Source: Diplosphaera chodatii
Lineage: Eukaryota > Chlorophyta > Trebouxiophyceae > Prasiolales > Stichococcaceae
NCBI GenBank assembly: GCA_032358165.1
Contig: JAALGY010000015.1
Coordinates: forward strand, 1,116,001-1,180,000
DNA length: 64,000 nucleotides
Reading direction: 5' to 3'
Below, one piece after another: positions 1 to 11,278 of this stretch. How positions within the stretch are numbered: the first letter of the stretch is position 1; each line of letters starts with the position of its first letter. The notes under the pieces were generated by a model. It was not told where the DNA came from. It saw only the letters and a list, made by a program, of their open reading frames with translations, and searched no databases. The position numbers were made by a program, and so were the translations under genes.

Positions 1-330
1 CAAAGGCGCGGTCACACCAGGGCAAAAGCCTGCCGCATTTGGGTTTTTGCACAACGCTTGGCACCTTCGAAGCATGCAGTCTGTGCGCAGGGAGGTGGAC
101 CTTCTTGGTTTGCACGCTCCATGGTACAGGTTGAAACAGGATGTCAGCAAATCTGAGCTGTGTGCCCTCCTGTCGCTTTGTTTCTCTGCACACCTGAATC
201 CACAGCATAACTGCAGGGTTGGCAACGTCAGCATGTCTGACAACCTGCGGTATGGGACATGCGCTGCCCGACTCATGGATGCAATCCGAGGACAGCGTCA
301 GTTCTTGCAGAGCGCACCAAATCCGCTCAC

Positions 331-472
331 CTGCTGACAAAAGGTTTCTGTGCTGAGCAGCTCAACCAGTGACGATCTGCAGTCCTGGGAAAGCTCGAAT
401 GTGCTGTCAAAATTCTCAACCGCTCTAATGCCCATGCGCACAATCAGAGCCTGTCCGCGCACGATGCGCTGC
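331..472 (-). CDS. Possible internal exon of a minus-strand gene running off the left edge
   Basis: On the minus strand this stretch is open and is bounded by a good acceptor (ctcacag, just right of 472) and a good donor (CAGCAG followed by gtgagc, just left of 331). It would encode about 47 residues including RIVRGQALIVRMGIRAVENF and ending LLSTETFCQQ. A second possible acceptor near position 210 suggests the gene continues to the left. I do not recognise the protein, and no start or stop can be assigned. It could be a chance open stretch. Confidence 0.28.
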
Positions 473-918
473 CTGTGAGCCGTAAAGGGGCGGTGCAATG
501 AACATGATGTGCTGCACCGGCTGTGCATCGCAGAACGCCTAGAGATTTGCCTTCCTATGCATGGTGCTGCCGCTGCCGTCGGCAAGCATTGGGAGGCGAT
601 CCGCATGGTCGACTTGCGTGGGAGGGGACAAGCCTATACCACACAGATGTAGCGGAGGTGATGTTTCCGGGTGTACATCAACTGGAACGGCTCGTCGCAA
701 GTGCGATAGTGTGTACAACAACAGCAAAGCATGCCAAGAAATCTGCAGATGCAGACTGATCTGGCAGGGTTTTTCCCGGCGCACAAGTTCAAGACAGTTG
801 CCTCATTGTTCACGAAGCTATATAAGTTGTGACCCTGTCCATGCTCGCGCTGCCGTTTCCCGCTCTGCGTGGCTGATGCTGGTGACAATCTTGCAGGCTG
901 GCACTTGACATCAGCAAC
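473..918. promoter_or_regulatory. Spacer upstream of SRP68 with a TATA-like element
   Basis: No convincing coding exon is visible here. A TATA-like string (tatataa, 819-825) lies about 95 nt before the SRP68 start codon, a reasonable place for a core promoter. If the left-edge exon is real, this is a divergent promoter region. The assignment rests only on position and base composition. Confidence 0.3.
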
Positions 919-3900
919 ATGAGTGGGCCCATCGAAGAATCAAGCATTAAAGATGCTGCAGCGGTCACGCCTGAGCTTCCTGTGCTGTCGATGGACATCT
1001 TGCACACGATCAGGACCGCGCAAGCCCAGCATGGCCTGCGCCACGGCGACTATGGCCGCTACAGGTAGGAGTGCACTTGATATACAAGTGAGGTTATCAG
1101 GACGAGCCCTGTGCTGCGCCTGTCTCAATGCTGATCCAACGCCTCTGTACAGGCAGTATTGCACCCGGCGGCTGCGGCGGCTGTACAAAAGCACAAAGTT
1201 TCTGCATGGCCGAGGCCGCTTTGCCAAGAAGAAGATGGAGCCGCACACCTGCACCGATGCACGGTGAGTGGCATTCGTATATCTGCTGATGCCAGTACAA
1301 GTTCTGTTCTGGAGCAAACCCTTCAACGCATCCTGTTGCTTTGAACTCGTCCGAATGATGCACCACCTGCATGCAGCTTCCTGGCGATCCCGCTGCTGAG
1401 TGCGGAGCGGGCTTGGGCCATGGCCATGGAGATCAAGGGCCAGCTGGCGGCGGGGCCCGAGGCGCCCAAGCGCATGCACCTGCAGCGCCGCCTGTGGAAG
1501 GCGGCCGCCTGGGGGGCGGAGCTCACGCGCCTCGCATCAGAGCGGGGCGACGCACGCACAGGTGCGAGTGCTGACAGCTTTGCGGATCTACTGTGCATGA
1601 GCTACAGCTGGAAGCAGCCACCACATTGCCATGATGTTGCCAGTGATGAGCATACTGCTTGTTGCGGTCGCACGTGCTGAAGCGACTCGTCAATGTGCAG
1701 GCCTGGAAGCGGAGGCGTATGCCGCGTGGCTGCGCGGCTCGGCGCTGCTGGAGAAGGAGGCGGACTGGCAGGGCGCCCTGACCGCCCTCTCGCGTGCCAA
1801 GTGAGCGTGCCTTGGGCTACACATGCTTGACCGACTCTGGGCAAGCAGTTCCACTTTCCTCGAGGCTACATGGCATGGACAACATCTGAGCTTGTCGGCT
1901 ATGCATATGCTGCAACACTACATCCATCTATCGTGAACTGTAGCCTCGGTCCACCCAAAGCCATCCTCCAGGCAACCAATCTGAGCTTCCGAGGCAGTCA
2001 TGGTCGCGGGCTGCAGGAAGCTGTGGGGCGAGCTGGCGAAGGCGGGCGGCCTGGAGGCGCAGGCCGCGGCGCGCGCGCAGCTGCAGGAGGTGGAGCCCGC
2101 CCTCCGGTACTGCTCCTACCGCCTGGGCGCCACCGACGGCGCCGCCGCGGCGGACCTGGCCGCCGACCTGCCCTCCACCCCCACAAGCGACCTGCTTGGG
2201 GTGATCCGTTGTGTACGCATGAAGGTGGAACGGTGGAGACACATGCGACTACCGGCCGCAGCACACCATTTGTCATACGGCAGCTGTTGCGGTGGGGTTT
2301 CGTCTGCAGGTGTGTGCTTATGTCCCCACCCAGCAGCCGAGCCAGGGATCAGGTGACAGCCGCTTCAGGCGTCAGACAGCAGGACATGTGTGTTGATGCT
2401 CCGTCCCTGTTGTGTTGCGCAGGGCCGGCTGGCCGCGCTGGCGGCTGAGCAGCAGGCCTCCGACTCGGCAGGCACCGAGTCCTTCACCTGGCACGGCACC
2501 ACGTACGAGCTGCCCAGCGAAGCCGCGCGCATCGCCGTCCATGCCGCCGCCGAGCTGTCCGCTCAGCTGGCGGCTGCAGGCAAGAGCACACACCTATAGA
2601 CTAGGCATTGTCAGCCACTCAGCCAGCAGTTGGCGTCCAGGTGCAAAGCTCTTACGCCAGGCTGCAAGGGGAAGCAGGCTATTCTGCTGGACAATGCTTT
2701 CGGGCTGAGTGCCGAAGCTGTGATGGTGCAGGCCCAGATGCTGCGGGTGCAGCGGCGCCCAAGGACGCGGAACAGCCGGCAGGGCAGGGTGCTGCGGGCG
2801 GCGAGGCCCCGCGCCTGGACTCTGAGCTGGCTGTCCTGGACAAGCTGGCCAGCGCGTACAACTCAGGGCGCGCCGCGGCTGCAGAGGCCGTGGCTGCAGG
2901 TGCTGCCCATTCGCGTTTCCAGTGCTGTCATCTCCCAATTCACAGTTGCCTGGCGTGCAGGCGCACAATTGGCATGCACTCTTGTTGTCGAGGTGACCAC
3001 CTTGGTGAGACATGCTGTTCTGGACAATATGACGCCTTGAGCGCCGGTGCCCAGACATGTCACTGTATCAGATGCACCTGCTGCTCTGGGGCATGTCCAC
3101 CTGCTCATCAACCGTTGCAAATCTACTCAAACTTGACGTGCGCTGCGCGCAGACCTGCACGGCAAGGCGGCCGCGTGGCGGTCGCTGGACACGGCGCTGC
3201 GGGGCGCCGCGACGGAGGTGGCGCTGCGGCGGGTGCGGCTGCAGACCGCCACCGCGCACACCCGCTTCGAGCGCACCCTGCAGCGCTCGCTGCTGGCTTC
3301 AGCGGCTCCCAAGGGGAAGGTGGGTCGCTGCTGCGCTGCCGCGTATGCCGAGTCATTATATGCATCCAGTGCTTTCTGCCTCTGCCAGCAGCGTGCAGAG
3401 TCCGTGCTGCTGTCACAGACTGGTGGGGTTGTCAGGATGGGCGGTACAATGGATGGCAGCGGTCCTCTGATGGCAGTGGTCCTCTGGCTCGGACCATGGA
3501 GTGCTATTTGTGAGTGTGTGTTGCAGGCCGAACAGCGGCCCAGCTTGCTCTGCTTTTCGGGCTGCAGGCCCATGACCATGAGCAACTCAGCGCGCGCGGC
3601 TAGTGCGTGCCGCTGGGCTGTGGCTGACGTGTGCATTGCGCAAGCAGGACAAGGAGCGGCCCGGGCGGCCGGAGGAGCTTGTGCGGCTGCAGGAGGGCGC
3701 GGCGGCGCTGGTGGCGGACCTGGCCGACGTGGCCGCGCAGCTGGGCGGCGTCGCCGGCGAGGCCCTGCTGGACGCCACCGCCGCGCAGGTGCGCCTGGGA
3801 CCGCACCAGCTCCGTGGCGACACCTGGCTGTGCATGCATCAGCGGCTTGAGCATAGGATGGCATACACCAACCTGGGCATCTGCCGCCGGGATCTTGTTC

Positions 3901-5048
3901 GTCTGCTTGCCTGCAAGCCTGCCGCACCATGCAGAACTGCAACGCACTTGTCAAGTGTGCCTGCCAGCTTGTTGCCTGGGCCTTGCGGTTACAAAGGTTC
4001 TTGCTCTGAGCCAGGTTGTGCTTCCAGGCAGCGGGCTGCCAGGCGAGCCGCTGCTACTATGTGGCCCACACGCACCTCGCGGCCGGCCGCCGCCCCGAGG
4101 CCGCAGCGCTCTTCCAGCGCACCCTGGAGCACGTCCAGACGGCTGTCGACCGCCACCAGGTCCGTCCCTACATTGTGGCAGTGCTGACAGCACGTGCCGT
4201 GCACCAGACCATTGCTTCTGGTCGTGGCTTGTATCCAACACTAGTAAAGCATGTTGCTAAAGTGAGTCTGTTGCATTGCCAGATGACTGCGACTGCTCAT
4301 CTGCGCTGTCTACTAGTGCATCATCCATACGTCCTTGTAGACTGTTTCCAATTGGCTGGCTGTGCATGATGCACCCCATGTGCAGGAGTGCGAACACCCA
4401 AATGCAGCTGCCCTGGATGAGCTGCTGCAGCTGCGGGCATCTGCAGCAGCCTTCCGACTTGTGGCACATGCTGGAGCCACAGTCGAGCAGGAGCGCTTGA
4501 CAGGTGTGGTTTGGCACTGCTGCCGAGATGTGCACGTCAACATGTCGAGGAGCTGCATGGCTGGCGTGCAAGGCAGAGCGTGCTACATGGGAATATTTGA
4601 CCCTGCAGTTGCTGCGACTCTTGGGACGCTGTTGCAGGAGATGTGGCCGACCTCTCGTTGGCTGGCGCGCAACAGCCAGGTCAGCAGGAAGGGTACATGC
4701 TCGACCACCTGAGCAGCACGGCGTCCTTTGCGGGTGGCCCCGGAGGCGGGGATGCTCGCATCGCCCCTCTGATCCCCGCCCTGCAGGTGAGCGCCCAGAT
4801 GAGTCTCGCAGGTTGCCAAAGCCCTGTTTGACACTCATACATTGCCACAGCCTGCTTTGCTGCACCACGCTATACTACTGTCGGAAGACACCGAACGGTG
4901 TGAAGTGTTTCACGTGCAGGCTGTGCCAGTGCGCCCAATTGTGCTGGACAGCGCACGCGAGTACATCCAGCCACCCCCCCTGGACCACCGGGTCGAGAAG
5001 CAGCCAGCCACACGCAGCCTGACGTCTCGTCTGTTTGGCTGGACTTGA
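919..5048 (+). CDS. SRP68: Signal recognition particle subunit SRP68
   Basis: SRP68 is the RNA-binding and SRP72-binding subunit of the cytosolic signal recognition particle, which targets secretory proteins to the ER. I can follow 13 exons (919-1064, 1153-1263, 1377-1561, 1701-1800, 2017-2200, 2423-2579, 2732-2899, 3153-3319, 3648-3788, 4028-4159, 4386-4503, 4638-4786, 4851-5048) that keep frame throughout and give about 651 residues; animal SRP68 is about 630. Diagnostic segments are the N-terminal LHTIRTAQAQHGLRHGDYGR, followed by RQYCTRRLRRLYKSTKFLHG (the RNA-binding arginine-rich start), TWHGTTYELP in the middle, and the C-terminal EKQPATRSLTSRLFGW, which matches the family end. The ATG at 919 sits shortly before the conserved block. 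The intron after 2579 starts with GC rather than GT. A TGTAA string near 5372 may be the algal-type poly(A) signal. Confidence 0.95.
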
Positions 5049-5420
5049 TGTGTTTCGGAGGATGCATGAGCAGATGTTGTCGTGCGGTGGCGAGTTGTCT
5101 CCTTGCACATACGCAGCAATGGTCGGGTTTGCAAACACCTCCTTGCACCAGTGCATCTTCCAAACTGAGGGCTGACAGAATGCTGACAAGTCGCATTGTA
5201 CAAACAATGGACAGCATGACATGATGCTTTTCCAGAGACACAATCATTTGGCAAGCATCCGCCCGGCTGCCCACTCAGAAGTGTGCTTACTGCCTCGCAT
5301 TTGCCCCACACTCGTTTGGTCCAACTGTGACAACCTTTGCAGTGGGCTTGTAGTGCCCTCTCAACTCATTGTGTAAAGGTCATTCGGCGGCCGCCCCTAC
5401 TGCTATGTACCAACGCCATT
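5049..5420. other. Convergent 3' spacer between SRP68 and the LHCA gene
   Basis: This holds the 3' ends of two convergent genes. No coding exon is seen. TGTAA occurs on the plus strand at about 5372, a possible cleavage/polyadenylation signal for SRP68. Confidence 0.4.
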
Positions 5421-7412
5421 CTACCATGGGATCTGCACAACACAACAGCAGCACGGGTCAACACGATGCTGACAGCCAGTGTACTTGAAGGGCAACAATG
5501 CGGGAGCTGCGCAGATTGGCCGCCAGCGACCTTGCACTGGCGCCCTCAAGCCCAAAGACGATTTCAAGAAAGCGAGGCAAGGGCCTACCGGGTCGAACTC
5601 GTCCTCTGTGGGGTCGAGGTTCTTGCGTGCCTCGATGACAATGGGCAAGATGCTGAGTGCGATGGTCGCAATCAGCACTGGCAGCGCCTGGTTGGTGGTG
5701 AAGACTGCATGGAGACAGAACGCCCACTCTCAGCATCCCGCGTCACAAAACCTGTACACAAACCATGTAGTGCCGCACCAGTTTGCACCAGTGTGCTCTC
5801 ACAAAACCTGCCGGCACTGTCGCCACTCACTGTTCTGGTTGGCTGGGTCTGCGACGTGGGCGTTGAGCGCCTGCAGCGGCGTCATGCCCCGGTTGGCGTA
5901 TATCGAGGCGAAGCCCACGAACGCCATCATGGCTGCAGCACAAGCACTTGAACTCTGTCAGATGGGCTGCAGGATCCAGCAAGTCGTGCAAACAAGAGGG
6001 TGAAGGCACAGCACAGCGCGCGCTGGCGACTGGTGCGCAGCACAGCCTCGGGGCGGGCACGCACCCAGGCGGCCGTTCTTGATCTCGCGCTCCGCCATGA
6101 GGGGGCTGTCCTGGCCCAGCGGGTCGAAGGGGTACGAGCCCAGGAAGCCCGACTGCACCAACAGCACGTCAAGACGGCGTTGCAGGGTGCCTGGGGTTGG
6201 CATGCCCTCACGCCTGCCCAACCTGGTGGTGCTGTCAATCTACTGTGACAATGCATGCGGCAGCATGGTTCGGAGGCCAGCAATGCCCCACGCGATGCTC
6301 ACCTTGCCGGTCTTCTTCCAGCCCTCGTACCGCTTGTACTCCAGCAGGCCGAAAATCACGACCTCCAGGCCGATGAGCGTCGGCAGCGGCAGGACCAGGT
6401 CTGCCTGTTGGGCAATGCACGACACACATCTAGCACATGGCATGACGTCTCCAAGACAGCCCTCACTTCAATCGCTACACGGGGTGCAGCAGGCTACTCA
6501 CGCACACGCGCCCGCTGGCAACCTCTGCTGCTGGCAAATGATGCTGCATGCTGTGCATCTTGCTGTCGCAGGGAGTGCTCACCTCGGCACCGGCGTTCAC
6601 CCAGTTGGGCAGGCCCACTGCATCAGTGAACAGGATGCCCGCGCATGCAGCCATGGCCCACCGCCCGTTGGTCTTCTCCGCCTCGGCATACCTGGGGCAC
6701 CGCCCGACAGATGTCAACACATGTGCACAGGTAGTGCATACGATTTGCGCCTGCTGCTCAGCTGCGACAACCTAGCAGGTCGCACCACTTCAGGTTCTCG
6801 GGGTCGGTGCCCAGCCGCAGCGGGTCAAAGCCGTATGTGCCGGGCAGGTCAGCTTCTGCCAGGTACTTTGGCACCTCTGCTCCTGGGTACCTGCATGCGA
6901 TACGCTGCTGCCATCAGCCGTGCGCCTTGCCTCCCTGACATTGTGTCGATTGAGCTGCAGAGCCAAGCCCCGGAGTTGGCCTCAATATCACGACGCTGCG
7001 CTGATGCACCACAGCATGCGCCAGGGCCGCTGCTCAGGGCACTGCCAGCTTGTGACCTGGCTTGCCATGGCAGTGGGTTAAGTTTGCATCTCTGCCACAA
7101 ACCCCATCCCGCGGGCACAAACAGGTGTCACACAAGCAGCAAGCATTGCAGCGCACCATCTGTCGCCCAGAGGACCTGCAGCGGCAGAATGAGACCCCAA
7201 TCAATACGAGGGTGTTGCTTGCACAATGTTAAGGGCACGGTAGACCCGCGATGCCGTTGATTATGCGGTTGCCTACCGTCGCCGACGACTGAGGCGCGGA
7301 TCTGCAGGCTGCGGGCAGCGCGCGCTGCGGGTGCGCGGCCAGATGCGGGCCGGCTGGCGAAGGCCGACTTGGCGGTCAGCCCAGATGCGTTGAGCAGTGC
7401 CGACGACATCAT
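5421..7412 (-). CDS. Photosystem I light-harvesting chlorophyll a/b-binding protein (LHCA type)
   Basis: This is an antenna protein of photosystem I in the thylakoid membrane. The N-terminus from the double ATG (7412/7409) is a typical chloroplast transit peptide rich in Ala, Arg and Ser. Exons on the minus strand run 7412-7277, a 19-nt microexon 7175-7157, 6890-6786, 6691-6583, 6404-6303, then exons giving helix A and the C-terminus. Motifs in order: WYPGAEVPKYL, TYGFDPLRLGTD, first helix EAEKTNGRWAM, middle helix ending LLEYKRYEGW, second generic helix EREIKNGRLAMMAFVGFA, and NQALPVLIATIALSILP. The two E-x4-x-N-G-R pairs are the chlorophyll-binding helix pair. The first helix has Asn where most LHC proteins have His at the Chl 603 site. 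The preferred end uses a 12-nt last exon (5432-5421); without that splice the protein would carry an unrelated tail to the same stop. The exact LHCA number cannot be given. Confidence 0.92.
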
Positions 7413-7772
7413 GGTGTTGGCGCTATGCAACTCTAATAAACGATATGAAGACGAGGCGGGGCTGTGCTGTGTGCAGCGCTACGTGTTGCACCACTGCGAT
7501 CTGGGTGGCTTATCTTTTGTCCAGATGCACTTAGGGTTTACACTCCTGCTTGTTGAGTTGAGCAGTTTCAGATGGTTCGACCAATGTGCCGCTTCGAAAC
7601 CAATTGAATCCATAACCCCTTTCAACAGTCCTCAACAACTTCACTGCATTCCTTTGCACGTCGCGTTCAAGGCTTATTGCAGGCCAGTGAACAGTCGGAA
7701 CGCCACCTTGCCATCAGACCAACTTGCGCCATATGGGACCACAAAAGCGTGCTTGCTCCACATGCACACAGC
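7413..7772. other. LHCA promoter / METTL14 3' region
   Basis: This lies between the start of the LHCA gene and the stop of METTL14, both on the minus strand. No coding exon is recognised. It should contain the LHCA promoter and the METTL14 3' untranslated region. Confidence 0.4.
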
Positions 7773-10496
7773 TCAGCGACGGCCACCGCCGGCAGGGGGA
7801 GACCGGGGACGCAGCTCCTCGATGAACTCTGTGCTGGGCAGGAGGTGTGGCGCCCCTGGTCCAGGCTTGATGCCCCCCGATGTCACAAATGGCATGCCAT
7901 TCGGCAGCCGGAAGTGCTCCACGTACACCTGCACAGCGCACATGCACCTCCTGCTGTCACCCGCTGGTGTGGCGCTCTGAGCCCTGGTACACTCACACAA
8001 GCAGAAGTGTGTCACACCAGTCGCACCATTCGGCAGGGTTCACCTGAGGGTCGAAGTTGGAGGATGTGAGGTCACGGCCAACCGTCACCCAGCCTGGCCG
8101 TATATTCCGATCCTCGCCAAACAGCTCCAGCCTCCGCTGACCTGCGACAGCAACGTGCGATGCCACTTACCGCCATGGCTAATGAATGCAGGTTGATGGC
8201 ATATAAGCACTTAAGCCGATTACAGCAATGACATTTGTGACTTGTGCAGGCGCACCCAGTGAGAAATGCTCGATGATGGCATAAATTTCCTCTGGCTTGG
8301 CGGTGCTGCCGTAGTCAGGCTCCTCACTGATGATGACGTCTGTGTCCACATTGGCATGGATGATGTGGCCATCCGTGGACCGCCGCACATTGCCTCGCAC
8401 CCCCATGAGACAGTGCTCCTGCGACAGGTCATACAAACCATCTGCAGGGTGGTCCAGGTGCTCTCAGTTCGTCGCAGTCCAGCAGCTTCTGCTGCCACCA
8501 GATCTGTGCACTCATGCCTTCGGGGCCACCACCACATATTTGCATGATGACCCCAGCCAACTAGCAGTGCGCACCTTGGTGTGGACGATGCAATTGTGGG
8601 GGTCCTGGTGCAGCATGTATTTGCGGCTAGAGTCCTTGTTGGTCTTGATCCAGCAGATGTCCTCGCACCGCCGAAAGCCCCACTTGCGTAGGCAGTGCCG
8701 CCCCGCGTCCAGCCCCTCCGCGCTGCCGCACCTGGCATCACATGGTCCGGTGCCAATTGGGGACTTGACATCGACCGTGACGCTGTGAGAGTGGCTGTAC
8801 AAGCACCACCACAGAGGCAGTGCTGCCTGCAGGCCTTGTCTGCGGCCCCCCCTACCAAGTCGGAGCAACCCTCAGCTTGTAAACCACCAGAATACTGCAT
8901 ATTTGATTTGCGGTAAGAAGGGTTACATTCATCCCCAATAGATGGACATGCAGCAGCACGACAGCTCCACAGCCTCCCAGCAGGGCTTGCTTGTATATGT
9001 AAGCTCACCACAAAAACACGAATGCTGGGGATTCAGCGATGTTGCCCACATCGAGGGCCTGGATGTCCTGCCACGGCCAGCTGTCAGAGACCGCATCTGC
9101 CCCCGGCGCCCGCCGCACGTACTCCTCCCACGGCGGGTCTATCAGCACCACGTCAAACTTGGTGCCGAATGTATCCACCGTAAGGGGCAGCTGCTTCAGG
9201 TCAGCCTGCACAGCACTGCGGCAGCGTGTGTGGCCACATGAATAACAACGCCATTGCATTGCCACAGCTGCACATCCATTGCCCGCACAGCAATTTTACC
9301 AGCCAGCAGTATGGCCTTGTTACCCACCTTCAGGAACATGGGTGGGGTTGCAAAGCGCTTGACTTGCTCGTCCTTTGCGGCCACGAGGTCCCTCAGCTTG
9401 GGGTACTCTGCGAAGCGGTCCTTGTCTGCCTGCAGGGCATGATCCAATGGCATGGTGCACACCATGGCACCCAGTAGCGCCCGTCGCCTGGTGTGATGCA
9501 ACCTTGCTCACGGCGCCAGCCCACATCAGTTTTGGGCATCACCTCCATCTGCATCAGCATGTACTGAGGTCGCTTACCATGTGCGCGTCTCGCAAGAAGT
9601 TCTGCGGGCGCTGCCCAGTATCTACAAAGTGCTGGCAGTAGTCGTTGGCATCGCCGCGGGAGGGGCCGCTGGTGAGTGGCCCTGCGCCCCGGCCCCCAAA
9701 GCGGCCCCTTCGATTGAACCTCCCGCCGCTGCCACTGCCGCTGCCTCCACCAAAGCCCCCGCGACCACCATGCCTGCCAAAGCCGCCTGCAGTACGACAA
9801 TAACATCTGGACAAGTGAGTGAATTGGCAGCTGGCTGAAGGCTTGACGAGTCACTGCAGATGCGCTGCTAGCACGCACAGCAGGTTGCAGCAGGAAGCTC
9901 TTCGAAAGCTGCTTGTCTGCAGCAGCAACGGATGGCGCATCACCGTCATCGAAGCCACCAACGCCGCCGTTGAGCCCGAAACCCAGTGCGCCGCCGCCAC
10001 CAGGCACTGGCGGCAGCGGTGGCAGGCCGCCGCTAGGTGCCATGCCTTGACCCATGCTGCTGAATGCATGCCCCAGGGCGGGACCACCCCTGCAATGCAT
10101 ACGTATGCATCTGTGTATTCGCATTCGAGCAACAGTGTGGAGTGGCATATGGGTCCACTGCTGGACTTCCGGGCGCAAGGCGCCTGCCGACCTGCCAGGA
10201 ATGCCCGCCAGATGTGGGTCCATGCCCATGCCGCCGAGCATCTCGCTGGGCATGCCACCTGGCATCATGCCAACAAGCATTCCGCCGCTGAAGCTGCCGT
10301 TCATGGCAGCACCCCCCATCATCATGGGGCCGCCGTTTGGAGGGTGCATGCCCCCCAGCAGGTCCGGCATGCCGCCCCCACCTGCGGAAGGCACCATGCC
10401 ACGAGCTGAGTACCTGCCCCACATCGTCGCCAGCAAAACCAACCAGGCCATGGCTGACGCAGTCAGTTCAGCGCTGAACCCTACCGCGGTTTGCAT
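7773..10496 (-). CDS. METTL14/MTB, subunit of the mRNA m6A methyltransferase
   Basis: This is the MT-A70 family partner of the catalytic METTL3/MTA subunit, which methylates adenosine in nuclear mRNA. Reading from high to low coordinates: a Gly/Met/Pro-rich N-terminal region (about 10430-9930) with [16 protein letters not shown]; an RGG-like exon (9814-9660) ending in [40 protein letters not shown] (about 9440-9360); the core [19 protein letters not shown] (about 9180-9110); [20 protein letters not shown] (about 8700-8640); [20 protein letters not shown] (about 8430-8370); [16 protein letters not shown]; and a C-terminus ending [13 protein letters not shown]. This order matches plant MTB. Unlike animal METTL14 (EPPL), the DPPW form is kept, as in plants. 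The ATG at 10496 is the first plausible start, but an upstream exon cannot be excluded. Confidence 0.92.
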
Positions 10497-11278
10497 GACC
10501 GTTCATGTACTAGGACTGCGCTGTGTGCCCGGCGTCGTGCTGCGACTTGATTTGAAAACTTCAGTGTTGCAGAGCACGACACCACGAATACTACTGTACT
10601 GATGCTTGCCAGAGGTTTGATGACATGCAGTGTTTGCGAAGGCTTACAAGCTGCTGGAATGGCGCCAGCGTCACACCAACATCATTGACAAAAGTGTGCC
10701 ACCCGGCGTCGGGATGGTGCCGGAGTGATCCAGACACTCAGATCGGCGTAGCGTAGAAGCAATGAAGCACTGGACGAATTGCTGGGATTGCTGACCTGCT
10801 GCACGTGTGCACGTAACGGGGGGTTTGCCAAGCACCCTGACAACACACGATGCAGAGGCTGCAACGCTGCATACGCCGCATTTGTCTGCTTGACACTCTG
10901 GTGTATTGCAGCTTTTGTTGTATTCATACGTGTGTTGAGTGGCGTGCTGCACAGCATTACCTCGATCTTGCACACCTCATCCGGTTGAAGCCTTAGCTTA
11001 CTCGCTTGGACAGTCTGCTTTGAGGACCACCAGCTGCTCACTGTCTGCACAAGCAATTTGAGGGCTCTGTTGAGTGGGTGACTAGTATTGACTGTGCCTG
11101 GCGCTTGGTAACTGTCTCGGTGTGTAAACTGCTGGTGAGCGTACTCTCCATGCATGATGGCCGCATGTACGTGTTCCCCACCATCAGACACAAATCGCTC
11201 AGAAGGTGAACGAGCAAGCCGACCTTGCTGTGCGTGATGTACACCTGCAGCCGGAAAGCAGGAGCGGCCGCCGCCGCC
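10497..11278. promoter_or_regulatory. Divergent spacer between METTL14 and the BUD31-like gene
   Basis: The METTL14 start points left and the BUD31-like start points right, so this 780-nt stretch probably contains both promoters and 5' untranslated regions. Open stretches on the minus strand show no recognisable protein and no supporting splice pattern. Confidence 0.35.

Noticed and set aside
6079..7260. Long plus-strand open frame of 393 codons
   Set aside because: It is the reverse complement of the LHCA exons and introns; it is Cys/His/Pro-rich with no domain, typical of antisense shadow in GC-rich DNA.
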